From positions 1 through 7,969 of the forward strand of contig CAYJLI010000075.1 of the NCBI GenBank assembly GCA_964371155.1: DNA of 7,969 nucleotides. The letters are read 5' to 3'. This stretch comes from CAYJEQ01 sp964371155. Lineage in GTDB: Bacteria > Bacillota > Clostridia > Oscillospirales > Ruminococcaceae. Position 1 is the first letter of the stretch. Every line of letters starts with the position of its first letter. This document shows, piece by piece, positions 1-5,275 of this stretch. The position numbers and the translations under genes are program-made. The notes below the pieces were generated by a model. That model saw nothing but the letters and a program-made list of their open reading frames with translations. It did not search any database and had not been told where the DNA came from.

Positions 1-337
1 CAGGCTCGGATTTAACAGCCTCCGCCTTTGGAGCTTCAACCTTCGGTGTGTCCGCTTTTGGAGCTTCTGCCGCAGGAGCTTCAGCCTTAGGAGCAACATC
101 TTTTTTAGGCTTGCTTTTAGCAGGCTCGGCTTCTTTGGTCATTGTAAAATACTCATCGAAGTTTTTAACCTGTGTTTTCTGTGTGTAGTGCTCAAAAACC
201 ACATTGAGCTCTGGCTCTGTAAGCGCAGTCATATGTTTTTTAGGCTCTTCAAAATGCTCTGATAGCAGATTTATGATGTCCTTACTCGGGACATTTAAGT
301 CCTTAGCAACCTCATGTACGCGATACTTTTCTATCAT
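1..337 (-). CDS. infB: Translation initiation factor IF-2, N-terminal part (runs off the window)
   Basis: IF-2 is the GTPase that places initiator fMet-tRNA on the 30S subunit and promotes subunit joining. Only the first 112 codons are visible; the GTPase core lies outside the window. I translated this from the minus strand. Residues 1-53 (starting MIEKYRVHEVAKDLNVPSKD) are a typical IF2_N helical domain. From about residue 69 comes a low-complexity linker rich in Ala, Pro, Lys and Glu with repeated EAPK units, as usual between IF2_N and the G domain. The ATG at 337 is preceded by a strong Shine-Dalgarno run (AAGGGGGA) that overlaps the ylxQ stop codon, with a 15-nt gap between the genes. It is the last visible gene of the rimP-nusA operon, the standard Firmicutes order. 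Identification is firm; full length is unknown. Confidence 0.95.
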   Translation of the reverse strand, partial: MIEKYRVHEVAKDLNVPSKDIINLLSEHFEEPKKHMTALTEPELNVVFEHYTQKTQVKNFDEYFTMTKEAEPAKSKPKKDVAPKAEAPAAEAPKADTPKVEAPKAEAVKSEP

Positions 338-352
338 TAAATAAAGTCCCCC

Positions 353-685
353 TTAGTTTTTTGTGGTGTTTTCGTTTTCAAATGTTTCAAGCTGTGAAGC
401 TATCATATTTAAAAACCCGTTGTCGGTAATGGCAAATATCCCCACGGTCTTCCCCGTGACACGCCTAAGCTCTTCCATGGTGCAGGGGAGTGTCCGCACC
501 GCTATATTAAATTTTCCTGCGGTAAAGTTTATCTCTTTTAAGCTTTTGGGGGAGATGTCACAGGCGGTTAAAACCATCTTGGCGGTTTTGTTTTCCACCG
601 ATGCCTTTACAGCGTCAAAGCCCATTACAAGCTTGCCCGCCCCTCGGCTCATAGAGATTGCGTTTATTATCTTAGTTTTTATCAC
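353..685 (-). CDS. ylxQ: L7Ae/eL8-like K-turn RNA-binding protein YlxQ
   Basis: This 110-residue protein belongs to the L7Ae/L30e/S12e/Gadd45 fold family, whose members bind kink-turn RNA. Family-typical segments are the N-terminal SRGAGKLVMGFDAV (about 13-26), which contributes the RNA-contacting helix, and ACDISPKSLKEI (about 41-52), with a hydrophobic strand before it. The start is GTG at 685. It overlaps the rnpM stop codon in a GTGA junction, which suggests translational coupling, and a good GGAGGAAG ribosome binding site lies just upstream inside rnpM. The position between rnpM and infB matches Bacillus subtilis ylxQ. The family is thought to act in RNA or ribosome metabolism; its exact client in this organism cannot be read from the sequence. 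Confidence 0.9.
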   Translation of the reverse strand: MIKTKIINAISMSRGAGKLVMGFDAVKASVENKTAKMVLTACDISPKSLKEINFTAGKFNIAVRTLPCTMEELRRVTGKTVGIFAITDNGFLNMIASQLETFENENTTKN

Positions 686-942
686 GAAAGTTCTTCCTCC
701 AAACGGTCGTAGACCTCATTGGGAATTTTGCAGGAAAATGATTTTTCAAGTCTTCCCCTCTTGCGCATTTTTTTCAGACATTCGGCACTGTGACATATAT
801 ATGCACCTCTGCCGTTTTTCTTGCCTGTAAGGTCGATTGAAATGTCGCCCTCGGGCGATTTCACTATCCTTATGAGTTCTTTTTTCGGCTTGTGCTCACT
901 GCAACCACCGCACATTCTCACAGGTATCTTTTTATCGGCCAT
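682..942 (-). CDS. rnpM: RNase P modulator RnpM (YlxR family)
   Basis: This 86-residue basic RNA-binding protein is of the YlxR (DUF448) family. The family hallmarks are present: RMCGGC near the N-terminus (Cys11, Cys14) and GRGAYIC at 44-50, followed by Cys55 and a basic helix (KKMRKRGR, 57-64). In B. subtilis the family member was renamed RnpM because it binds the RNase P RNA and modulates its activity; that role is transferred here from family knowledge. The four cysteines could bind a metal, though many homologues lack some of them. The ATG start has a GAGGAG ribosome binding site overlapping the end of nusA, with only 6 nt between the genes. Its 3' end overlaps ylxQ by 4 nt. Confidence 0.93.
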   Translation of the reverse strand: MADKKIPVRMCGGCSEHKPKKELIRIVKSPEGDISIDLTGKKNGRGAYICHSAECLKKMRKRGRLEKSFSCKIPNEVYDRLEEELS

Positions 943-948
943 AAAAAA

Positions 949-1998
949 CTACTCCTCACCGTAAAATCCGCTCTCAGGTCTTATATCTATCTTCCAACCT
1001 GTAAGGCGAGCGGCAAGTCTGGCGTTTTGTCCTTTGTTACCTATGGCGAGTGAGAGCTGATTATCTGGCACAGTTACTTTACAGCTTCTTTGCTCTTCAT
1101 CTTCAATCTCAACATTTACCACGGCTGCCGGAGAGAGTGCAGCGGCTATCAGCTCTTTTGGATCGTCCGAGTATTTAACCACATCAATCTTTTCTCCGCC
1201 AAGTTCATCCACAATGCCCGAAACCCTATTTCCCTTAGGGCCTATGCATGAACCCACTGCGTCTACATTCTCATCCTTAGCCCAAACTGCAAGCTTTGTT
1301 CTGCTTCCTGCTTCACGGGAGATGGATTTTATCTCAACAGTGCCATCATATATTTCAGGTACCTGCATCTCGAAAAGCCTTTTCACAAGACCAGGATGTG
1401 TACGAGATATCATCATCTTAGGGCCTTTTTCAGAGGAAATAACATCGGACACATATACCTTTATACGATCGCCATCAGTAAATACTTCTCCAGGCATCTG
1501 TTCTGATTTTGGAAGTATTGCTTCGCTTTTTCCTATCTCTACGGTTGCATTGCCTTTTTTAGGGTCGGTTCTCAGCACAGTGGCTGTTATTATATCATGC
1601 TTGCGACTTTGGTATTCACTGAGTAACTGCTCTGCCTCGGCTTCTCTAATACCTTGCCTGATAACATGCTTAGCTGTTTGAGCGGCTATTCTTCCGAAAT
1701 GCTTTGTGTCGAGTGGGATTTCTACTACATCGTCTAACTTAGCATTTTTATCATATTTTTGCGCATCGGCTAAAAGTATTTCATGTGGCTCTACTGCCAC
1801 CTCGGATACTGTCTTCCTCACTGCAACATAGAAGCGGTTGCCCACAGGCTCTATCTCAACAATATTGTCGTCATGCCCACCCATGTCACGCTTTACGGCA
1901 ATTACAATAGCCGCCTTGATTTTGTCCACCAAATATTCAAGTTCAATGCCCTTTTCCTTTGCAAGCATTGCAAGTGCTTCAAAAAATTCTGCGTTCAT
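949..1998 (-). CDS. nusA: Transcription termination/antitermination protein NusA
   Basis: NusA binds RNA polymerase and nascent RNA, and modulates pausing, intrinsic termination and rRNA antitermination. Domains run in the normal order: an N-terminal RNA-polymerase-binding domain (1-125, starting MNAEFFEALAMLAKEKGI), an S1 domain (about 135-198), KH1 with its GxxG loop as GPKG (253-256), and KH2 with GNKG (320-323). The 349-residue length fits Firmicutes NusA, which lack the acidic C-terminal repeats of the E. coli protein. The ATG start shares one base with the rimP stop (TAATG) and has a GGAGGAG site inside the end of rimP, so translation is probably coupled. The stop is TAG. In E. coli, NusA feeds back on its own operon; whether this occurs here is not shown by the sequence. 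Confidence 0.97.
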   Translation of the reverse strand: MNAEFFEALAMLAKEKGIELEYLVDKIKAAIVIAVKRDMGGHDDNIVEIEPVGNRFYVAVRKTVSEVAVEPHEILLADAQKYDKNAKLDDVVEIPLDTKHFGRIAAQTAKHVIRQGIREAEAEQLLSEYQSRKHDIITATVLRTDPKKGNATVEIGKSEAILPKSEQMPGEVFTDGDRIKVYVSDVISSEKGPKMMISRTHPGLVKRLFEMQVPEIYDGTVEIKSISREAGSRTKLAVWAKDENVDAVGSCIGPKGNRVSGIVDELGGEKIDVVKYSDDPKELIAAALSPAAVVNVEIEDEEQRSCKVTVPDNQLSLAIGNKGQNARLAARLTGWKIDIRPESGFYGEE

Positions 1999-2513
1999 TA
2001 TTCGCTTTCTCCTCCGTTATAATCATATAAATAATCGTCATAAAGTCTTATATATGCTGTTTCCGATTTCTCAAAACTCATGCGACTTTCATCTTCTAAA
2101 ATAATTGTAATCTTCCCTTTTTCAAATTCGCAGAGCTCGCCAATGAAATCTCTTTCACCGTCAATAGGACGAATGAATCTCACCGAAACAAGATAGCCCA
2201 TGCAGGCATCAAAATGCCAATCCTTAGAAATGTCACGCTCGATACCGGGGGAGGACACTTCTAAATAATAGTTTTGGGAGATGGGGTCTCGCTCGTCTAA
2301 AACCTTATCCACCTTGCGGCTGAAATTCTCGCAGTCGTTTATATCGACGCCACCTTCTTTATCTATAAAGTAGCGCAAAAACCACAAACTGCCTTCTTTT
2401 TCAAATACCACATCCCACAAGCTAAGTCCTAATTCCTCCAAAATCGGCATGGCAATTTCGGTGCAAACTTCTATTGTATTTGGGCGCTTATTTTCTTTGC
2501 CTTTACCCGCCAT
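1998..2513 (-). CDS. rimP: Ribosome maturation factor RimP
   Basis: RimP is a cytoplasmic assembly factor for the 30S subunit. The 171-residue protein has an N-terminal alpha/beta domain followed by the family signature LEVSSPGIERD (84-94), then an SH3-like C-terminal domain (about 100-165, including GELCEFEKGKITI). Its length is slightly above the usual 150-155 because of a charged N-terminal extension (MAGKGKENKR). The ATG at 2513 has an AAGGAG site at suitable spacing. It is the first gene of the rimP-nusA-rnpM-ylxQ-infB operon, and its 3' end overlaps nusA by one base. Its leader holds a promoter and a possible attenuator, described separately. Confidence 0.95.
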   Translation of the reverse strand: MAGKGKENKRPNTIEVCTEIAMPILEELGLSLWDVVFEKEGSLWFLRYFIDKEGGVDINDCENFSRKVDKVLDERDPISQNYYLEVSSPGIERDISKDWHFDACMGYLVSVRFIRPIDGERDFIGELCEFEKGKITIILEDESRMSFEKSETAYIRLYDDYLYDYNGGESE

Positions 2514-2548
2514 TCACACACTCCTTAAAAAAATTAATACAAAAACTA

Positions 2549-2574
2549 AAGAGCGGGCTTTTCTACCCACTCTC
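2549..2574 (-). terminator. Candidate attenuator hairpin in the rimP-nusA leader
   Basis: In the minus-strand transcript, GAGAGTGGG pairs with CCCGCTCTT across an 8-nt loop, giving 8-9 bp with two G-U pairs. One internal pair is G-U on this strand but would be a C-A mismatch on the other, so the hairpin favours minus-strand RNA. It is followed by a U-rich stretch (TTTAGTTTTTG, then a run of Ts) before the rimP ribosome binding site. The U tract is interrupted, so it may be a weak terminator, an attenuator or a 5'-end stabiliser. It lies about 20 nt downstream of the predicted transcription start. Confidence 0.5.
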
Positions 2575-2601
2575 GACCTGTTTTTTTATTCTTACATGCG
2601 T

Positions 2602-2630
2602 ATTTTATCACGAATTAAAGATAAATGCAA
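2602..2630 (-). promoter_or_regulatory. Sigma-A-type promoter of the rimP operon
   Basis: On the minus strand the -35 box TTGCAT (2630-2625) is separated by exactly 17 nt from the -10 box TAAAAT (2607-2602). Transcription should start near 2595, giving a leader of about 80 nt before the rimP ATG. No better match lies closer to rimP. Confidence 0.7.
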
Positions 2631-2742
2631 TAGAAAACTTAAAAAAATATCCACAATCATGCATTAAAGCTAAAAAAGGGAATAAAATATAGTGGAAGGT
2701 ATAGAAAAAAATGAGATAGTAGGCTGAGATACCGCCTTTCTA

Positions 2743-2771
2743 TTGACTTTTTAGCCTAATTAGTGTAATAT
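2743..2771 (+). promoter_or_regulatory. Sigma-A-type promoter of the DUF1292 gene
   Basis: TTGACT (2743-2748), a 17-nt spacer and TAATAT (2766-2771) give a near-consensus promoter. The predicted start is near 2778, about 50 nt before the ATG. It is divergent from the rimP promoter, about 113 bp away. Confidence 0.8.
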
Positions 2772-2800
2772 TTAATCAAGAAATACAGCAAAAAATTTAG

Positions 2801-2813
2801 TCACTTTAAGTGA
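2801..2813. repeat. 13-bp palindrome before the DUF1292 ribosome binding site
   Basis: TCACTT-T-AAGTGA is a perfect inverted repeat with a one-base centre, ending 4 nt before GGAGG. As RNA it could form only a 4-bp stem with a 5-nt loop. As DNA it could be a small operator for a dimeric regulator. Chance is also plausible for an A/T-rich leader. Confidence 0.3.
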
Positions 2814-2828
2814 TTTTGGAGGCATTTT

Positions 2829-3131
2829 ATGGACGAAATGGAAATGAGCATGGATATACTTACCCTGATGGATGAAGAAGGCAATGAACATGAATTTGAG
2901 CTTGCGGACAGAATAGAGCTTGATAATAAAGAATACATAGCGCTTGTACCGGTCTTTGATGAAAGTGAAGACCTATTACAAGACTCAGGAGAGCTTGTGG
3001 TACTTCAAGTTGTAGATAATGAGGGTGAAGAGTGTTATGCACCGATTGAAGACGAACAAGAATTCAACAAGGTAGCTGATATATTCATGAAAAATCTTGA
3101 AGAAATGTACGATTTTATCGACGAAGATTAA
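2829..3131 (+). CDS. DUF1292 (UPF0473, YrzB-like) acidic small protein
   Basis: This 100-residue, strongly acidic protein matches the DUF1292 pattern: an N-terminal DILTLMDEEGNEHEFELAD (9-27), a central YIALVPV (37-43), then VLQVVDNEGEECYAPIEDEQEF and a C-terminal helix ending EEMYDFIDED. The family corresponds to B. subtilis YrzB and is widespread in Firmicutes, often near yrzL and ruvX. Its function is not known, and those neighbours are absent here. The ATG at 2829 has a GGAGG site 6 nt upstream and its own strong promoter. A near-perfect palindrome (2801-2813) sits just before the ribosome binding site. Downstream comes a 6S RNA on the same strand. Family assignment is confident; function cannot be inferred. 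Confidence 0.9.
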   Translation: MDEMEMSMDILTLMDEEGNEHEFELADRIELDNKEYIALVPVFDESEDLLQDSGELVVLQVVDNEGEECYAPIEDEQEFNKVADIFMKNLEEMYDFIDED

Positions 3132-3187
3132 TTTGCCACTTTAGCTGATATAGCAAATGAAATGTTTTAGGGTTTTAAAAAACACCT

Positions 3188-3193
3188 TATAAT
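3188..3193 (+). promoter_or_regulatory. -10 box of the 6S RNA promoter
   Basis: A consensus TATAAT lies about 7 nt upstream of the predicted 6S RNA 5' end. The -35 region (around 3164-3170, GTTTTAG) is poor, so the promoter is identified mainly by its -10 box and position. Confidence 0.5.
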
Positions 3194-3199
3194 ATAGTA

Positions 3200-3415
3200 A
3201 GGCTTTAAAAAAGCTCAAAGGCAAGCAACCCTGCTTTGTGCGTCAGCACTCCTATTTTTAATCCAACACTTATGAATATGGGAACCGGGACTCCGCATTG
3301 GGGATTGCAGACCTCCCTGCTTTGGCAGGACGAAGGGAGCATGAAGCATCGGGACGGTACCCACCTGTCGCTGACGGGTTTCAACCAGGAGTGTAACGGC
3401 AAAGCGGGGCTTATA
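3200..3415 (+). ncRNA. ssrS: 6S RNA (regulator of RNA polymerase holoenzyme)
   Basis: 6S RNA mimics an open promoter and sequesters the sigma-A holoenzyme. The region folds as one long rod. The closing stem is CCCTGCTTTG (3229-3238) with CAAAGCGGGG (3400-3409). After an internal loop, CACTCCT (3247-3253) pairs perfectly with AGGAGTG (3387-3393). Then comes a large central bubble (about 3254-3279 against 3363-3386) whose 3' side forms its own hairpin, ACCTGTC-GCT-GACGGGT (3363-3379), a recurrent 6S feature. The apical arm starts with GGGAACC/GGTACCC (3280-3286 and 3356-3362, one mismatch) and ends in CCTGC-TTTG-GCAGG (3316-3329). The length of about 210 nt is typical. In B. subtilis the 6S-1 gene also lies beside the tcdA homologue yrvM. 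Exact ends are estimates. Small ORFs across it are artefacts. Confidence 0.85.
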
Positions 3416-3443
3416 TTATATATAAAGTATAATAGTAGGCTTT

Positions 3444-3544
3444 GGCACTGCTTCGCAGTGATCTTTAGAAAGCTAAAAAACTACGGCACTGCTTCGCAGT
3501 GATAATTGTAGGAAAAAATGAATTTGGCACCGCTACGCGGTGAT
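3444..3544. repeat. Three 19-nt palindromic repeats at exact 41-nt period
   Basis: Copies 1 and 2 (3444-3462, 3485-3503) are identical: GGCACTGCTTCGCAGTGAT. Copy 3 (3526-3544) is GGCACCGCTACGCGGTGAT. Each holds a 6-bp stem with a 3-nt loop (CACTGC-TTC-GCAGTG; CACCGC-TAC-GCGGTG). Copy 3 differs by a T-to-C and a matching A-to-G change that keep the stem paired. Start-to-start distance is 41 nt both times, while the 22-nt spacers are unrelated. No cas gene or long array is present. On the minus strand the loop cores read GCGAAGC and GCGTAGC. The array lies between the 6S RNA and tcdA, a stretch with no credible gene. Confidence 0.85.
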
Positions 3545-3559
3545 GCACAGGTACAAAGG

Positions 3560-3583
3560 AACGGGCGGAGTAATCCGCCCGTT
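3560..3583. terminator. Perfect 10-bp GC-rich hairpin, possible terminator
   Basis: AACGGGCGGA-GTAA-TCCGCCCGTT forms a perfect 10-bp stem with a 4-nt loop. It could end transcripts from the 6S RNA region before tcdA. No run of Ts follows on either strand, so it is not a classical intrinsic terminator; it may act in RNA 3'-end processing or protection. The rest of 3584-3680 shows no convincing promoter, although TATAAA occurs at 3636-3641. Confidence 0.45.
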
Positions 3584-3697
3584 CAGATTATAGGCGTATA
3601 GCAAAGTTTGCAATAAGACCGATAAAATGCGATTGTATAAAATGGTAGAACATTTTAAGCAATTTTATTAGAAAAAATCTACGGGAGAACGGTTATT

Positions 3698-4405
3698 ATG
3701 GAATGGTTAAAACGCTCTCTGCCCATCTATGGCGAAGAGGGAGCGCAAAAATTAAGACATGCCACTGTCGCACTGCTCGGTGTGGGCGGAGTGGGGAGTG
3801 CCGCCGCCGAAGCACTTGTGAGAAGCGGTGTGGGCAATATAATAATAGTGGATAATGACACTATCGATATAAGCAATATAAACAGGCAGATAGTTGCCAC
3901 CCATGAAAATGTAGGCGCTGTAAAGGTGGAGGAGATGAAAAAGCGGATGCTCACCATCAACCCCCACTGCGTTATAACTGCGGTACGGGAGTTTTATTTG
4001 CCTGAAAACTCCGATTTTCTATATGAGCTTTCTCCTAATTATGTGATTGACGCTATCGATACCGTGACCGCTAAACTGCATTTAATAAAAGAGTGTGGTG
4101 AGAGAGAAATTCCCATCATATCCTGTTTAGGAACGGGGAATAGGCTACATCCCGAAATGCTAAAAGTAGGGGATATATCGGACACAGTCGGGTGCGGTTG
4201 CCCACTTGCGAGAGTTATGCGCAGAGAGATAAAAAAGTTTAGCGATAAAGGGTGTAAGGTGGTTTATTCCGCCGAAATGCCCTATAAGATAGAGGTTGAG
4301 GGCGGTGTTTCTGGGAGGCATAGCCCTGCAAGCATTTCCTTTGTGCCACCTGTTGCAGGATATATCATGGCAAGTGTGGCAGTAAGGGAACTGCTTGAAA
4401 TTTAA
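3698..4405 (+). CDS. tcdA: tRNA threonylcarbamoyladenosine dehydratase TcdA
   Basis: TcdA uses ATP to dehydrate and cyclise the t6A37 base of ANN-decoding tRNAs to ct6A. The 235-residue protein is an E1/ThiF/MoeB-fold enzyme. The ATP-binding glycine loop is GVGGVGS (28-34), followed by the acidic strand end IIVDNDTIDISNINRQ (49-64) with the conserved Asp and Asn-x-Asn-Arg-Gln, Lys76, and DAIDTVTAK (118-126). CPLARVMR (168-175) matches the TcdA/YrvM subfamily rather than MoeB or ThiF, which carry zinc-binding CxxC pairs absent here. It is slightly shorter than B. subtilis YrvM. The ATG at 3698 has a GGGAG site 10 nt upstream. It follows a 6S RNA, as in B. subtilis, and a nucleotidyltransferase-like gene starts 24 nt downstream, probably in the same transcript. 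Confidence 0.92.
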   Translation: MEWLKRSLPIYGEEGAQKLRHATVALLGVGGVGSAAAEALVRSGVGNIIIVDNDTIDISNINRQIVATHENVGAVKVEEMKKRMLTINPHCVITAVREFYLPENSDFLYELSPNYVIDAIDTVTAKLHLIKECGEREIPIISCLGTGNRLHPEMLKVGDISDTVGCGCPLARVMRREIKKFSDKGCKVVYSAEMPYKIEVEGGVSGRHSPASISFVPPVAGYIMASVAVRELLEI

Positions 4406-4429
4406 AAAAATATTAAAGGTGGGTGTAAA

Positions 4430-4741
4430 ATGGAAAGGATTAGCGAGAATAATGTAGTAAAAGAAGTAGTGGCTAAAATAGCGAATATCTGCGATATAAA
4501 GAAAATGATGGTTTTTAGCCACAAAACCAATATAGCAGGGGAGCTTTCCTCCTTTAAGCTATGCGTAATCTGTAATTGTGCGGATAAACATAGAGTGGAA
4601 AAGGATATCTATATAAATGTGGATAGTCCACTACCGTTTGATGTTGTGGTTTACACCAATGAAGAATGGGCAAAACTCACCGAGCAAAAAGACAGCTTTG
4701 CCACAAAAGTAGATAGAACTGGATGTGTGGTATATGGGTAG
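4430..4741 (+). CDS. Degenerate minimal nucleotidyltransferase (MNT)-like protein
   Basis: This 103-residue protein resembles the small MNT proteins paired with HEPN proteins. The fold is suggested by MMVFSHKTN...SSFKLCVI (26-47), which lines up with the family's LFGSRARG...SDIDLLVV, and by FDVVVYTNEEW (70-80) and a final TGCVVYG, both typical of MNT C-terminal halves. The active site appears broken: Gly-Ser is replaced by Ser30-His31, and the two metal-binding Asp residues by Ser41 and Lys43. Only the third carboxylate (Asp71) remains. It is therefore probably not an active transferase, but could be a binding partner or antitoxin for the next gene, which it overlaps. The start at 4430 has a good AGGTGGG site. 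The fold call is by pattern only and needs a profile or structure comparison. Confidence 0.7.
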   Translation: MERISENNVVKEVVAKIANICDIKKMMVFSHKTNIAGELSSFKLCVICNCADKHRVEKDIYINVDSPLPFDVVVYTNEEWAKLTEQKDSFATKVDRTGCVVYG

Positions 4742-5180
4742 AAGAAGATTTAGCGGAAATAAGGATAGTAAGCATTATTATGACTGGATTGATAAAGCGG
4801 CGGAAGATATGGTTGCGGCATCAATTTTAATAAACGATGATAGATGCTTTGTGGCTGCGGCATTCCACTGCCAACAAGCGGTGGAAAAAGTGCTAAAAGC
4901 CTATCTGCTTTTAAAAACGGACAACCTAAACGACGGCCACAACCTCACATGGCTGTGCAAACAAGCGGTGAAGCTTGATAGCTCTTTTAAGGACTGGATT
5001 GATGAAAGTGTAAACCTAAACAGATGCTATATAGAAACAAGGTACCCAACCGACTTGCCGCTTACATACGATGAAGAGTATGTACATAAGCTGTATATAA
5101 TGGCGAAGGATATGTTTATATTTGTCTGCCAGCAAGTGGACGGCGAGCTTGATGCAAGGGAATGGCTGGGGCAAAATTAA
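4734..5180 (+). CDS. HEPN-domain protein, partner of the MNT-like protein
   Basis: The all-helical protein (148 residues from this ATG) matches the HEPN family of the type that carries an RYP motif. It shows W18..A22..D25 followed by AAASILI-like helix text, FHCQQAVEKVLKAYL (44-58), H69-N-L, RYP (103-105) and a last helix ending FVCQQVDG. Some HEPN proteins are toxins or RNases that act on RNA, including tRNA. The usual R-x4-6-H nuclease motif is not evident here, so RNase activity is uncertain. The start overlaps the previous stop (ATGGGTAG), implying coupled translation; GTG at 4725 would add three residues. No clear terminator follows: the next hairpins lack T runs. Position after tcdA suggests, but does not show, a link to tRNA. 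Confidence 0.8.
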   Translation: MGRRRFSGNKDSKHYYDWIDKAAEDMVAASILINDDRCFVAAAFHCQQAVEKVLKAYLLLKTDNLNDGHNLTWLCKQAVKLDSSFKDWIDESVNLNRCYIETRYPTDLPLTYDEEYVHKLYIMAKDMFIFVCQQVDGELDAREWLGQN

Positions 5181-5205
5181 TAAGCTAAAAAAATAAAGTT
5201 TTACT

Positions 5206-5225
5206 CGATTTTTTACAAAAAATCG
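5206..5225. repeat. A/T-rich stem-loop after the HEPN gene
   Basis: CGATTTTTTACAAAAAATCG is a perfect inverted repeat: 8-9 bp with a 2- to 4-nt loop. It is the first of a row of stem-loops downstream of the HEPN gene. It has no GC-rich base and no following T run, so it is a poor terminator. Confidence 0.6.
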
Positions 5226-5230
5226 TGGGG

Positions 5231-5249
5231 TATGGGGTGAAACCCCATA
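5231..5249. repeat. 8-bp stem-loop with GAA triloop
   Basis: TATGGGGT-GAA-ACCCCATA is a perfect 8-bp inverted repeat with a 3-nt GAA loop. It is followed by AAATAAG rather than T residues. The loop is of the GNA type seen in the neighbouring palindromes, although the closing pair is T-A instead of C-G. Confidence 0.65.
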
Positions 5250-5255
5250 AATAAG

Positions 5256-5268
5256 TAGGCGTAGCCTA
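5256..5268. repeat. 5-bp stem-loop with GCGTAGC core
   Basis: TAGGC-GTA-GCCTA is a perfect inverted repeat with the heptamer GCGTAGC at its centre. The same core is found on the minus strand in the third 41-nt-spaced palindrome (3528-3542). It ends just 7 nt before the 71-bp tandem repeat. Confidence 0.6.
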
Positions 5269-5275
5269 AAAAAGA

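Noticed and set aside
363..830. Plus-strand ORF of 155 codons opposite ylxQ and rnpM
   Set aside because: It lies opposite two confidently recognised genes and its translation shows no coherent domain. The ORFs at 1214-1681, 1783-2022 and 1838-2104 are rejected for the same reason opposite nusA and rimP.
1517..1530. GCTTCGC in nusA as a further member of the mini-hairpin family
   Set aside because: The flanks do not continue the inverted repeat (TTGCTTCGCTTTT) and the bases encode conserved NusA sequence, so this is a chance occurrence.
3205..3502. Small ORFs on both strands over the 6S RNA
   Set aside because: They lie within a strongly structured RNA, have no ribosome binding site and no recognisable protein content.
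3444..3544. CRISPR array
   Set aside because: Repeats are only 19 nt, spacers 22 nt, there are three copies with one variant, and no cas gene is in the window. Both sizes are below typical CRISPR values.
3608..3643. Separate tcdA promoter
   Set aside because: TTGCAA (3608-3613) and TATAAA (3636-3641) are both present but separated by 22 nt, too far for a normal promoter. Kept only as a weak possibility.
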